The notes beneath the pieces are model-generated. The model saw nothing but the letters and a program-made list of their open reading frames with translations, searched no databases and was not told where the DNA came from. Position numbers and translations under genes: made by a program. From Xenorhabdus cabanillasii (GTDB taxonomy: Bacteria; Pseudomonadota; Gammaproteobacteria; Enterobacterales; Enterobacteriaceae), in assembly GCF_003386665.1 (NCBI RefSeq), contig NZ_QTUB01000001.1:3410001-3474000 (forward strand): a DNA stretch of 64,000 nt, in the 5' to 3' direction. How positions within the stretch are numbered: position 1 is the first letter of the stretch; each line of letters opens with the position of its first letter. This document shows, one piece after another, positions 45,963 through 54,710 of the stretch.

Positions 45963-47362
45963 ATGCAATTCATAATCCAACTAGCGGTGGTCGATAAATC
46001 AGGCCATCACCATACGGAGAAACTATTCACGATAGAAAAACAGTCCGACGCCCCCAATGACCCTGGACTCTCCCTGTCTGAATCTAAATTACTTTTGAAC
46101 ACTATCCAGCAATCAGTGATCCAGAAACAGGCAGCTGAATATTTGGATGAACATCGTGCTTGTCCTTGCTGTCAACGAAATCGCCGGATAAAAGGCAAGC
46201 AAACCATCCAGTACCGAACCTTGTTTGGCATTATCCCGGTAGAGGGATTTCGGGTTTACCGGTGTGCGTGTGAGAAACATTCAGCCCAAACCGCTAGCTT
46301 GCTCAATCACTGGTGTGATTCGCATACTCACCCGGAACTCAGGTATATAGAAACCCGGTGGGCGTCACTGATGTCTTATGGATTGACCGCCAATCTGCTC
46401 AAAGATATTCTGCCGGTGGGGAACGCTGTAATGCCTCCACAGTCAGAAATCATCTCTGTCAGATCGCCCAAAGACAAGAGGCCGAATTAGACGGATTGCC
46501 GGATTTTCTCCCTGGCGATCCCAGAGAATGGGAAAAATTACCCAAACCGGGAAAACCGATGACGGTGGGTATTGATGGAGGCTACGTCAGAAACCGGGAC
46601 GACAGAAAACACCATTTTGAAATCATCGTCGGAAAATCATTCGCGGCTAATGCTCCAACCAAACGCTTTGGTTTTGTGCAATGTCTTGAAAATCACCCCA
46701 GAAGAAAACTCATCGCCCAGTTATCTTCACAAGGTATGCAGGCGAATCAACAAATTACTTTCTTATCGGATGGTGCCGATAATCTCAGGGATCTGCAATT
46801 TAACTTGTACCCCGAATCGCAGCACGTACTGGATTGGTTTCATATCACGATGCGTCTGACAGTACTAAAACAATATGCCAGAGGGGTATCGAAAAACACC
46901 CCTGAACTCGGTGCAGAATTATTGGACGCTTTAACCAGTACAAAATGGTATCTCTGGCATGGCAATGTGATTAAGGCATTAGAACAGCCAGAGGATTGTG
47001 CTGAGATGTGTGATGAGGACATCTCGCATTATGATAATAAGAAATCCTTATCAAAACATATCGATGAAATGTACACCTACATTGAAAATAACAGCATGAT
47101 GATCCCGAATTACGGTGAAATGTACCGCTATGGTGAACCCATTTCCTCTTCATTTGTTGAATCGACGATCAATGAAGTGATTGCCAAACGGATGGTGAAA
47201 AAGCAGCAGATGCAATGGAGCCAGCAAGGTGCGCATTACTTACTCCAGACCCGCACAGCCGTACTTAATGATGATTTGAAAACCCAATTTGAGCATTGGT
47301 ATCCGGGCATAAAATTAGGTGACGAAACGGAGCATTCTTGGACAGAAAAGATTGCTGCATAA
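45963..47362 (+). mobile_element. ISKra4-family transposase, frameshifted
   Basis: Two overlapping frames (45963-46490 and 46358-47362) read as one ISKra4-type transposase. The first part has the zinc-finger-like ACPCCQRNRR segment. The second has the TVGIDGGYVRNR (catalytic Asp), FLSDGADNLRDLQ and VLDWFHITMRLTVLKQ motifs and the late SSSFVESTINEVIAKRMVKKQQMQW (Glu). The frame change is at the GGTGGGGAAC run near 46420, a -1 shift. It may be a mutation or a slippery site. The last codons abut the NRPS thioesterase fragment. Confidence 0.88.
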
Positions 47363-49054
47363 GTGCCCCACAGATTTTTATGGTCTCCAGGAGATTTGCC
47401 TCCATTGTTCCTGATACACGAAACTTCCGGCGATCCATTGGTCTATTCACCACTGGCTGCCTTACTACCGCCAGAACTTCCTGTTTATGCACTACAGGCT
47501 CTTGGTATCCACATGCTTGAGCATCCCCCAATATCACTTGAAGCACTCGCGGCCTGCCATATTCAGGCGATTCGCCGCGTTCAACCACAAGGGCCCTATC
47601 GCCTTGCAGGATGGTCTATTGGTGGCTTGATCGCCTATGAAATGGCTCATCAACTGATAAACGACGGTGAGACAGTAGAATATCTCGGTATGATCGATTC
47701 TTATAACAATGCTAATAATAACAATTCCAATATAAATAAGAACGAACAACAAAATTCTCCTGCCCATGCTGTGGATACAGAGACAAAACGCATTGAGCTA
47801 ATTATTGACTCACTGCGTACTCAAGTGGACGTTAATGATGAGCAGATATTGGAGGAATTGGAAAAACTTCAACAGCTCAGCAAGGCGGAACAGGTTCTTG
47901 ATCGCTGCATTGAACAACAATGGTTACCTGCCGGTATCACACGTGATGATATCCTCCTTCGCCTGTATGCTTCCGAGATCACGGTACAACTTGGTCAGGG
48001 CTATATTGCACCAAAATCGTCCCTGCCTATTCATCTCTATACCGCAGATGAAACTATCAGCGAGGATATCTGGCACGGTTGGTTTGGTGTCGCCGGCCTC
48101 AATTCCGCACGCCACACTATCGGTGGGACGCATTTCTCCATTATGCACCCTCCTTTCCTGAACCAGATAGCGGACTCAATCAGCGAACACTTGCAGGCCG
48201 TACCTGTTTACGATCCGCGTGTGACGATTCAACGAGGCTCGCAGTCAGTGCCACCGCTATTCTGTATACCCGGTGCAGGCGCCAGTTCTTCCAGTTTGCT
48301 TGAACTGGCATTGTCATTCCCACCACAACTTCCGGTATACGCTTTGCAGGCACGTGGTTTAACTGACGAACATAACTGTCCTCATACAAGTGTGGAAGGC
48401 GCTGCTCGTACCTATATCCGGTACATCCGCCAAATTCAGCCTTATGGCCCTTATCATCTGTTGGGTCATTCTTTTGGCGGCTGGATTGCTTTCGAAATAG
48501 CCCTGCAACTGCAAGCGGCAGGAGAACGAGTATCTGATCTGATTCTTATTGATACCGATGAACCTAATCCGCCAGGAAATACTCTCAAGCCGGTCAACAG
48601 AGTCGGGACGATAATGGAGCTGATCGATATCTACAATATGATGCTGAGCCAGCCTCTGCCCCTGACAAAGCAAGATTTTGATGATCTGGAGCCAAATGAA
48701 CAGATTAAATATCTACTTCATGCTTTGGTGAATGCCGGTCTCCTCCCGGCCAAAACACCAACGTCACTGTTACAAGGGGTCATCCGCGTGATGCAAGCTA
48801 ATCTGAACACTTGCTATACACCCCGTACTTGCTATGAGGGGCTTGTTCATCTGATCAGCGCAGAGGAAGGCGATGCAGAAGAAACGAAAACCCGCGAAAC
48901 CATGTGGAGAACTTACGTAACTCAACTCAATCCTATGCTTGTACCCGGCAATCATATGACTATGCTATCTATGCCTCAGACTAAACACTGGGTAGCTCAG
49001 TTATGGCAGAAGCTGGAATACATGCAAAAAAACAAATTTCGGCAGGCTAAATAA
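47363..49054 (+). pseudogene. NRPS 3' fragment: tandem thioesterases
   Basis: The 563-codon frame encodes two alpha/beta-hydrolase thioesterase domains. TE1 covers about residues 10-275, with GWSIG (Ser85) and the THFSIMHPP His region. TE2 covers about 290-555, with GHSFG (Ser370) and the GNHMTMLS His region. Tandem terminal TEs release some lipopeptides and cyclic peptides. No C, A or T domain precedes them; the frame begins right at the end of the ISKra4 element, with a GTG but no ribosome site. It is therefore the 3' end of a disrupted gene, possibly the one whose 5' end is at 9196. Confidence 0.85.
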
Positions 49055-49121
49055 GTCGATAATGATCTAAAGAGAAGGATGGCTAAAATTACAGGCCATC
49101 CTTGAAGGCTATGAACTCGCA

Positions 49122-49156
49122 CTGTCTCTTGAACAAGACTTGTGATCAAGAGACAG
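49122..49156. repeat. 35-bp palindrome resembling IS50/Tn5 ends
   Basis: CTGTCTCTTGA and TCAAGAGACAG flank a 13-base centre. Read on the minus strand the first 19 bases are CTGTCTCTTGATCACAAGT. The first 14 equal the IS50 inside end and the last five equal the tail of the outside end. It is probably a relic of an IS4/IS50-type element whose two ends now abut. Confidence 0.55.
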
Positions 49157-49179
49157 CCCGCATAGCGGGTGGTTTTATT
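49157..49179 (+). terminator. Putative terminator
   Basis: CCCGC / GCGGG close on an ATA loop and are followed by TGGTTTTATTT. It lies directly after the palindrome and could stop plus-strand transcription from the NRPS remnant. Confidence 0.55.
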
Positions 49180-49344
49180 TAAGTAGCGTAAGCTTCTTAA
49201 ATTGGCTAAAGCCATAACCAAAAAAGCCAGCATCCGGCGCAAACGAAGAATCGCCAGTATGGATATTGGTTATCTGGATAAGGTATTAGATGCTGGACTT
49301 ACCGCATTGGGTAAGAAATAAACTTTCACGCTCTTGCCCTGGCT

Positions 49345-50970
49345 CTAATCCAGCTTGGATTTTATTTCTTTAACTTTTCCATCTTCCAACTGAATGACTC
49401 GTTCTGCAATATCAAAATATGCATCATCATGGCTAATTACAATAATGGTCTTCCCTCTGGCTTTTAGTTCTGGCAATAATTCTGTATAGAAGATCCGTTT
49501 AAATACAGGGTCTTGATCAGCTGCCCATTCATCAAATAGATAAATAGCGCGGTCTTCTAAATAGGCAGAGACTAAGGCTAACCGTTTTCTCTGACCGGCA
49601 GAAAGATCGGTTGTTGAGAACTGCCCGTCAACAATCTTGACTTTGTGACCCATATTTAAGGATTCAATATAATGCGTTGCTTTCTCCGTGATATTAGCAC
49701 CTGTATTTAATAGTTGGTCGAATAAATGATAATTGGAAAAAACGGCTGAAAAGTACTGCCGATAATGTTCATTATTCGTCTCATCCATTTTTATACCATT
49801 AAGCCGGATAGAACCTTCTTCCTGTTCGAACAACCCAACTAGCAACAAGGCAAGAGTGGTTTTCCCGCTCCCGTTTCCACCAACAATAAAGACGATTTCA
49901 CCTTGGGAAATTGTCAAGTTTATAGGCCCAAGTTTAAATTCCCTATCCTCTGTGTCAGTGGTGTAATGATGAATAACATCCTTTAATTCAAGTGAAAGTG
50001 GCTTTTCGGTGACAAATGGATCAGGGGAATTATTCTGCTGTGACAAAGATTCGTCTAGCTCACTGCCTAATCGTTTTATTTTTTTTAATGAAATTTCGGC
50101 CAGTCTCAATTCAGGAATAGCACCAATAACCTCACTGATAGGGCCGGATAAAAACAGAACAATCAAGGTGACAGTCATTAGATTTGTAGGCTCTTGTGGC
50201 AACCAAAGGGGGACAACAAAAATCATCAAACCGATCACAATATAAAAGACGATAGAGCCAGCATTCAGTACCCAGATATAATTATTGTTGGCTTTAATAC
50301 AGATCTGTTTGAATTTCTTTGCAGCAGGAGAAATGACGTTATTAATAAACTCCTTGCTTTTATGTCTATTTAATTTCAGCTCTTTACTGCCATCGATAAG
50401 ATGTTGGAAGTTCAGATATATTTTATCAACCTGCTCACGCATCTCTTCCATCAAGCGAATTGGGCGTTTTTCCAAAAAATAGAAAATGTACATTGTTATC
50501 AGACAGATAGAGGTCAAAATAAAGAATAACTGCCATGAAAGCCATGCCAGATAGCCGAAGCAGGCAATAATAAGTGTGATATTACCGAAAACAGTCGGAG
50601 CTAACATAAAGGAGTGTATAAATACATCGACATCTTTAGTCAGCATTGCCAGTAGCCCATGTTTCCCAAATTGATTCAGTTTCTTAAAAGGTGCGCGTAA
50701 TATTTTATTACTCAGACTTAAGCGAAGGGTATAAATTGTTGATTGAGTTAAATGTGATAACATAATTTCTGATAATGTCTTAGTAACAAAAAAAAGAATA
50801 CAGACAGCAAAAAATTGCCATATAAAAGAAAAAAGATAAATATTACCTGTCATTCCTCGGCTAATCATTCCTACGACCGAAGCACCAGAAAATCCACTGA
50901 TTAATGCAAAAGTTGTTGACAGAAGCAGCAATATCCAGGATTGGCGATAGAGATAAGATATTAAAGTCAT
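49345..50970 (-). CDS. ABC peptide exporter, SyrD/PvdE type
   Basis: The 541-residue protein is a half-size exporter with fused membrane and ATPase domains. Six membrane helices lie in residues about 10-290 (clear ones near 12-38, 46-63, 127-165, 232-258, 262-285). The ATPase domain has Walker A GGNGSGKTT (364-372), the signature LSAGQ (456-460), Walker B IYLFDEWAAD (476-485) and the switch His514. This family exports NRPS products such as lipopeptides and siderophores to the periplasm. It lies beside the NRPS remnants and the hybrid cluster, all on its own strand from 51.5 kb onward, so it may export that product. Confidence 0.9.
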   Translation of the reverse strand: MTLISYLYRQSWILLLLSTTFALISGFSGASVVGMISRGMTGNIYLFSFIWQFFAVCILFFVTKTLSEIMLSHLTQSTIYTLRLSLSNKILRAPFKKLNQFGKHGLLAMLTKDVDVFIHSFMLAPTVFGNITLIIACFGYLAWLSWQLFFILTSICLITMYIFYFLEKRPIRLMEEMREQVDKIYLNFQHLIDGSKELKLNRHKSKEFINNVISPAAKKFKQICIKANNNYIWVLNAGSIVFYIVIGLMIFVVPLWLPQEPTNLMTVTLIVLFLSGPISEVIGAIPELRLAEISLKKIKRLGSELDESLSQQNNSPDPFVTEKPLSLELKDVIHHYTTDTEDREFKLGPINLTISQGEIVFIVGGNGSGKTTLALLLVGLFEQEEGSIRLNGIKMDETNNEHYRQYFSAVFSNYHLFDQLLNTGANITEKATHYIESLNMGHKVKIVDGQFSTTDLSAGQRKRLALVSAYLEDRAIYLFDEWAADQDPVFKRIFYTELLPELKARGKTIIVISHDDAYFDIAERVIQLEDGKVKEIKSKLD

Positions 50971-51123
50971 AAAGTAACCGTTAGTTATAATAGTTTATGA
51001 GTAATATAAAAAAGATGAGTAGCCGTGGGAACTGCCCTCACAGCCTCTCGATTCTGTCTCATTAACGGGATATCAGGTATGTTCATCGGTTTTTTAAGAG
51101 AGTTCCGATGATATCCCTGATCC
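50971..51123. other. Spacer with interrupted inverted repeat
   Basis: At 51067-51117, GGGATATCA and CATCGG on the left pair with CCGATGATATCCC on the right, the left arm being split by an 8-base insert. No gene is visible. The ABC transporter promoter should lie here, on the minus strand. Confidence 0.4.
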
Positions 51124-51483
51124 AAAAAAACCTTCAAGCGCCTCCTTTATCTTGTTGATATTATCGCCCAATGTGTTCGCTGATATCTGGATTACGTACT
51201 GAGTCTGCGTAATCATCGAAAAGATGATGGCAGAGCGCGGGATTGACGTTTATCATTCCACGTTCCCCCGCTGGGTTTCGCGGATAGTTAAACGTTTCCA
51301 TTTGATTAAATAGGCGGTGTCAAACGATGAACACGCGCTATGTAGAGATTCAAAAATTTCAGACGGGCGCAAACCCTGCTTAGCCGGGATTGAACAGACC
51401 AACATGTTACGCAAAGGACAATATTCTCTAGAGCCGAGCAGTTTTATTTCACCCGCCGCCTTCTTCTGTCAACTTACTGCATG
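51124..51483 (+). pseudogene. Degenerate IS6-family transposase
   Basis: The plus strand reads FKRLLYLVDIIAQCVR-stop-YLDYVLSLR, then in another frame KMMAERGIDVYHSTFPRWVSR. After a large deletion it reads AGIEQTNMLRKGQYSLEPSSF to SPAAFFCQL. These match the start, the helix-turn-helix and the end of IS6/IS26-type transposases. At least one nonsense change, frame changes and loss of the DDE middle make it inactive. Confidence 0.75.
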
Positions 51484-51550
51484 AAAATAAACCAAGCCCA
51501 TCTTCACTCTAACTTCCTTTATCAATGCGACAAAACCAAGTTAAGCATCT

Positions 51551-52414
51551 TCAATTATGATGGGTATATGTATAAAATCCCTTACCGGATTTGCGCCCCA
51601 AATGCCCCGCATCAACCATTGTTCTCATCAGTGGGCAAACCCGGTACTTTGAATCCTGAAACATCAGGTAAAGCACATCAAGGGAATTAACCACCGTATC
51701 AATGCCGATTAAATCCGCCGTTTCCAGAGGTCCCATTTTATGGCCGAAGCACCCTTTGAATATCGCATCCACATCTTCCGGCAGGGCTACCCCATCTTGC
51801 ACAGTGAAGGCTGCCTCATTCATAAATAAATGGGAAATCCGGTTAGAAACAAAGCCGGGGCTATCTTTCACCACAACGGCATTTTTACCCAATATGGACA
51901 ACTGTTCCAAACAGCGTTCTTGGGTTTGTTCTGACGTATTCAGGCCGATAATGACCTCAACCGTCGGTTTCAAATACACCGGATTCATAAAATGCACCCC
52001 AATGACCTGAGAGGGAGAGTGGTGGAACGAACCCAATTTAGTGATAGGAATACAGGAAGTATTTGCTGCCAATACTGCGTCGGGAGCAATAAATTCCGCC
52101 ATCCGCGCATAGAGTGCTTGTTTTAGCTCAATATTCTCGGTGATATTTTCCACGATCAACTCACAATCGGATATCGCCTGTAAATCCTGCTGCCAAACGA
52201 TGTTTTGCAGAATCATTTCAGGTGTTTTTCCTTTGGCGAGCGGACTGAACAACGGCGCATAATTCGCGGTTTCCATAATGCGCTCTTTGCTCTGTTCACA
52301 AGAAAGTCCATTTTTTTCGATAACAACCACATCATGCCCGCGCAGAGCACAATCGAAGGCCAGGCTGGAGCCAATATTGCCCCCACCCACTACAGCTATT
52401 TTCAGTTTTGACAT
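51551..52414 (-). CDS. 3-hydroxyacyl-CoA dehydrogenase-type enzyme
   Basis: This 287-residue NAD-dependent dehydrogenase has the Rossmann motif VVGGGNIGSSLAFDCALRG at its N-terminus. Catalytic-domain motifs NTSCIPITKL, HFMNP and VKDSPGFVSNRI follow. The C-terminal helical dimerisation domain (GPLETADLIGIDTVVNSL, then GRKSGKGFY) completes it. It belongs to the 3-hydroxybutyryl-CoA dehydrogenase superfamily, which includes PKS precursor enzymes. It is the last minus-strand gene of the hybrid cluster, so an extender- or starter-unit role is a reasonable inference. A hairpin (52526-52554) separates it from the gene upstream. Confidence 0.85.
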   Translation of the reverse strand: MSKLKIAVVGGGNIGSSLAFDCALRGHDVVVIEKNGLSCEQSKERIMETANYAPLFSPLAKGKTPEMILQNIVWQQDLQAISDCELIVENITENIELKQALYARMAEFIAPDAVLAANTSCIPITKLGSFHHSPSQVIGVHFMNPVYLKPTVEVIIGLNTSEQTQERCLEQLSILGKNAVVVKDSPGFVSNRISHLFMNEAAFTVQDGVALPEDVDAIFKGCFGHKMGPLETADLIGIDTVVNSLDVLYLMFQDSKYRVCPLMRTMVDAGHLGRKSGKGFYTYTHHN

Positions 52415-52525
52415 AGTGACTATTTTCTTATTTGCGTGTTAGCGGTTGTTAATACCCACCCTCATCCGCGCTATTGCATTATTGGCAATAACGTGAAATT
52501 TATCGGGTACATATCGGATGAATTT

Positions 52526-52554
52526 CCAGTTGCCGTCATGAACGCGGCAACTGG
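52526..52554 (-). terminator. Intercistronic hairpin
   Basis: A perfect 10-bp stem (CCAGTTGCCG / CGGCAACTGG) with a 9-base loop lies between the GNAT-like and dehydrogenase genes. There is no T-run on either strand, so it may attenuate or protect mRNA instead of terminating it. Confidence 0.5.
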
Positions 52555-52662
52555 CAAAATGAAAGGAAAGATTTCAAACTAATTGAATAGAACTGGCTAA
52601 CTTACTCATTGAGCGATTCATGGACGGAACCGCTCATGAACTAACTGAATATCAAACATCAC

Positions 52663-53394
52663 TCAGTTTTTCGAATCAGGGGAAACCAGCTCCCACTTAC
52701 CAAACAATGTTAACCCCGAAGCTTTTGCCAACGCCACAGATGCGGAGTTATCGAGCTGGCAGCGATACTGCGGTTCATACCCTTGAGAATAAGCAAATTT
52801 ACTGATAGTGCGCACTATCTTACTGGCGTGGCCCTTGCACCGGAAAGATACCTGTGTCAGTACACCAAGATCGGCGATTTTCGCATTATCCCAAGGATAC
52901 ATACTGGCAGCACAAACTAATCTGCCTTGATCAAAAGAGCCGAATACCGCCCAATGATCCAATTCCACATACGCATCATCCAGATCTTGTTCTGAAACAG
53001 CAGACTGGAAATCCGCAAAAACCGTCTCATCTCCTTCTTCTTCCAGCTTACGCAGATCACCTTCCAGCTTCTCTTGCAGCAAGATTTTCTTTTCGGCTTC
53101 AGAGAAGTAAAAAATATAATCAGCTCCGTGCAGCGTAATTTCTGCTTCACTCAGTTTCTGGCGGAAAATCGACTCGGACATCGTTTCCTGATGATAAAGC
53201 CCTGCTTTTTCAGCCAGCTTTGGCGTCATAACTGCCAATATCCTGCCATCCGTCGTTTCCAGGACCATAAGCCGATCACATTCTTCCAGATTGGCGTTAG
53301 CGGCGATAGTGAGCACTTCATCACTATAAAGCACATCCCCATTTAACAAGGGAGCTTGCCAAAAATCCGTTATCGTTTTTGAAAATAAAGACAT
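52663..53394 (-). CDS. GNAT-like acetyltransferase
   Basis: I start at MSLFSKTITDFW, since GTAAGAAG lies just before that ATG; an in-frame ATG at 53463 has no such site. The 243-residue protein has an N-terminal domain of unknown type and a C-terminal half like GNAT N-acetyltransferases: WAVFGSFDQGRLVCAASMYPW, then VSFRCKGHASKIVRTISKFAYSQG (acetyl-CoA loop region) and SVALAKASGLTLFGKWEL. It lies within the hybrid cluster between oxygenase and dehydrogenase genes, so it may acylate the product or a precursor, or confer self-protection. Confidence 0.75.
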   Translation of the reverse strand: MSLFSKTITDFWQAPLLNGDVLYSDEVLTIAANANLEECDRLMVLETTDGRILAVMTPKLAEKAGLYHQETMSESIFRQKLSEAEITLHGADYIFYFSEAEKKILLQEKLEGDLRKLEEEGDETVFADFQSAVSEQDLDDAYVELDHWAVFGSFDQGRLVCAASMYPWDNAKIADLGVLTQVSFRCKGHASKIVRTISKFAYSQGYEPQYRCQLDNSASVALAKASGLTLFGKWELVSPDSKN

Positions 53395-53597
53395 ACTTCT
53401 TACTCGCTTTAGGTGAAATAGGTATCTAGAAAAAGCGTCTCCGGTACAGTCCGCACTGTTCACGTATACTGTTCAACGCAATATGTCATTATCCATCAAT
53501 GCATCACGTTCAAATCAATGCACAAGACAGACAATCAGATTGTTCATTTCCCATTCAGAAGTCAAATGATCATTAATAATGAAACAATCTTTAATCA

Positions 53598-54701
53598 TTA
53601 CGTCATGCTAGAAAGGATATTGCGCTGATAAATATGCTCGAACTCAGGAACCGCCGCAATCGGGGCATTGGCTATCCAACCGTGCCCCCGCTGACTTTTG
53701 AAATCAAAATAGTCGCGATATTCTGCATTCGTCAGAAAGTTATAAGTTAAAGAAATACTGGGCGATAAAGTATGTACTTCATGGGATAACCCTTTCGGGA
53801 TCAACATAATTTCACCCGGCAACAGGTCAAATTGCCAAATATGATCCTTCTGTCGGCTCTGGCGGGCAGATTGATGCATCATCGATGGGTCAACCGATGG
53901 CGATAAATCAGCGCGCCCTTCCGCGGTATTTCTGACCACATCCTCCAGTGATTCGGAAAAAATCCAGCCCGCTTTTCGGCCGACCACTTGGCACAGCACC
54001 GCATTCGTTCTCATTCCATCAACATGCAGGCGGGTACATGCGCCCGGTGCGGAGAAATAAAGCCCCCAATCCTGACACATACGCTTGTTGGGATGAAGAG
54101 AACCAACCTGAACCCAAGGGATCTTATAGCCACTTTCAGGCAGGAAATAAGGCCGTTGCCAATGATCCTGAATGCGTTGGAACGCCAGAAAACTAAATGA
54201 ATCGGTTTTTACCCGATGTCCCAATCCCCACGTGAATAACAGATGCTTAAAGAATGAATCGTAAGTGTAACGGAGATAATCCAGATCATTGCCCATTTCC
54301 CCCAATTCAACCGCAGGTAACGAGGCAATTTCCTGTAAATAAGTACGCAACTCAACTTTGCTTTTTGGTTTAAAGCCCGCATCCTGCAACTGCACGGACA
54401 TGTTGCCGAACTCCCTGGCAAAATAATCAAAATTCCAGATTTGCTTCGCTTGCCAATCCTTCAAGCCGTCCGCCACAATCACGGGTTCTTTTTTCAGTAA
54501 ATAACGTTCACTGAACTCAGCGACCGAGATACCCGTGACTTTCTCCACCGTTTGGTATTCCGCTGATTCAAGGCGCATCAATGCATCACTGCTTTCCTTC
54601 TCTCGCTGTATTTTCTTACTGCGCCGATAAATGCTGACCTCTTCGTGAGCCCACATTGCAATATCACCGAGCGCATTCCAGGTCGTGTCGAAAAAACTCA
54701 T
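53598..54701 (-). CDS. JmjC/cupin-like Fe(II)/2-oxoglutarate oxygenase
   Basis: This 367-residue protein is a cupin-8/JmjC-type hydroxylase. Residues 68-90 carry the family entry LLKKEPVIVADGLKDW. The iron ligands are His226 and Asp228 (LHVDG) and probably His307 (PKGLSHEVH). The strands that follow (SISLTYNFL) complete the barrel. Such enzymes hydroxylate amino-acid side chains, free or carrier-bound. It starts nine bases after the PKS-NRPS stop, in the same operon, so it probably tailors the building block or peptide. Confidence 0.85.
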   Translation of the reverse strand: MSFFDTTWNALGDIAMWAHEEVSIYRRSKKIQREKESSDALMRLESAEYQTVEKVTGISVAEFSERYLLKKEPVIVADGLKDWQAKQIWNFDYFAREFGNMSVQLQDAGFKPKSKVELRTYLQEIASLPAVELGEMGNDLDYLRYTYDSFFKHLLFTWGLGHRVKTDSFSFLAFQRIQDHWQRPYFLPESGYKIPWVQVGSLHPNKRMCQDWGLYFSAPGACTRLHVDGMRTNAVLCQVVGRKAGWIFSESLEDVVRNTAEGRADLSPSVDPSMMHQSARQSRQKDHIWQFDLLPGEIMLIPKGLSHEVHTLSPSISLTYNFLTNAEYRDYFDFKSQRGHGWIANAPIAAVPEFEHIYQRNILSSMT

Positions 54702-54710
54702 TTTTTCCTC

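Larger units (their letters stand above)
49055..49344. other. Convergent spacer with hairpins
   Basis: This 290-bp spacer lies between the TE fragment and the convergent ABC gene. It contains the hairpin AAGGATGGC / GCCATCCTT (49075-49103), the 35-bp palindrome at 49122-49156 and a terminator at 49157-49179. A short open stretch at about 49200-49320 (LAKAITKKASIRRKRRIAS) may be a remnant; I cannot identify it. Confidence 0.5.
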
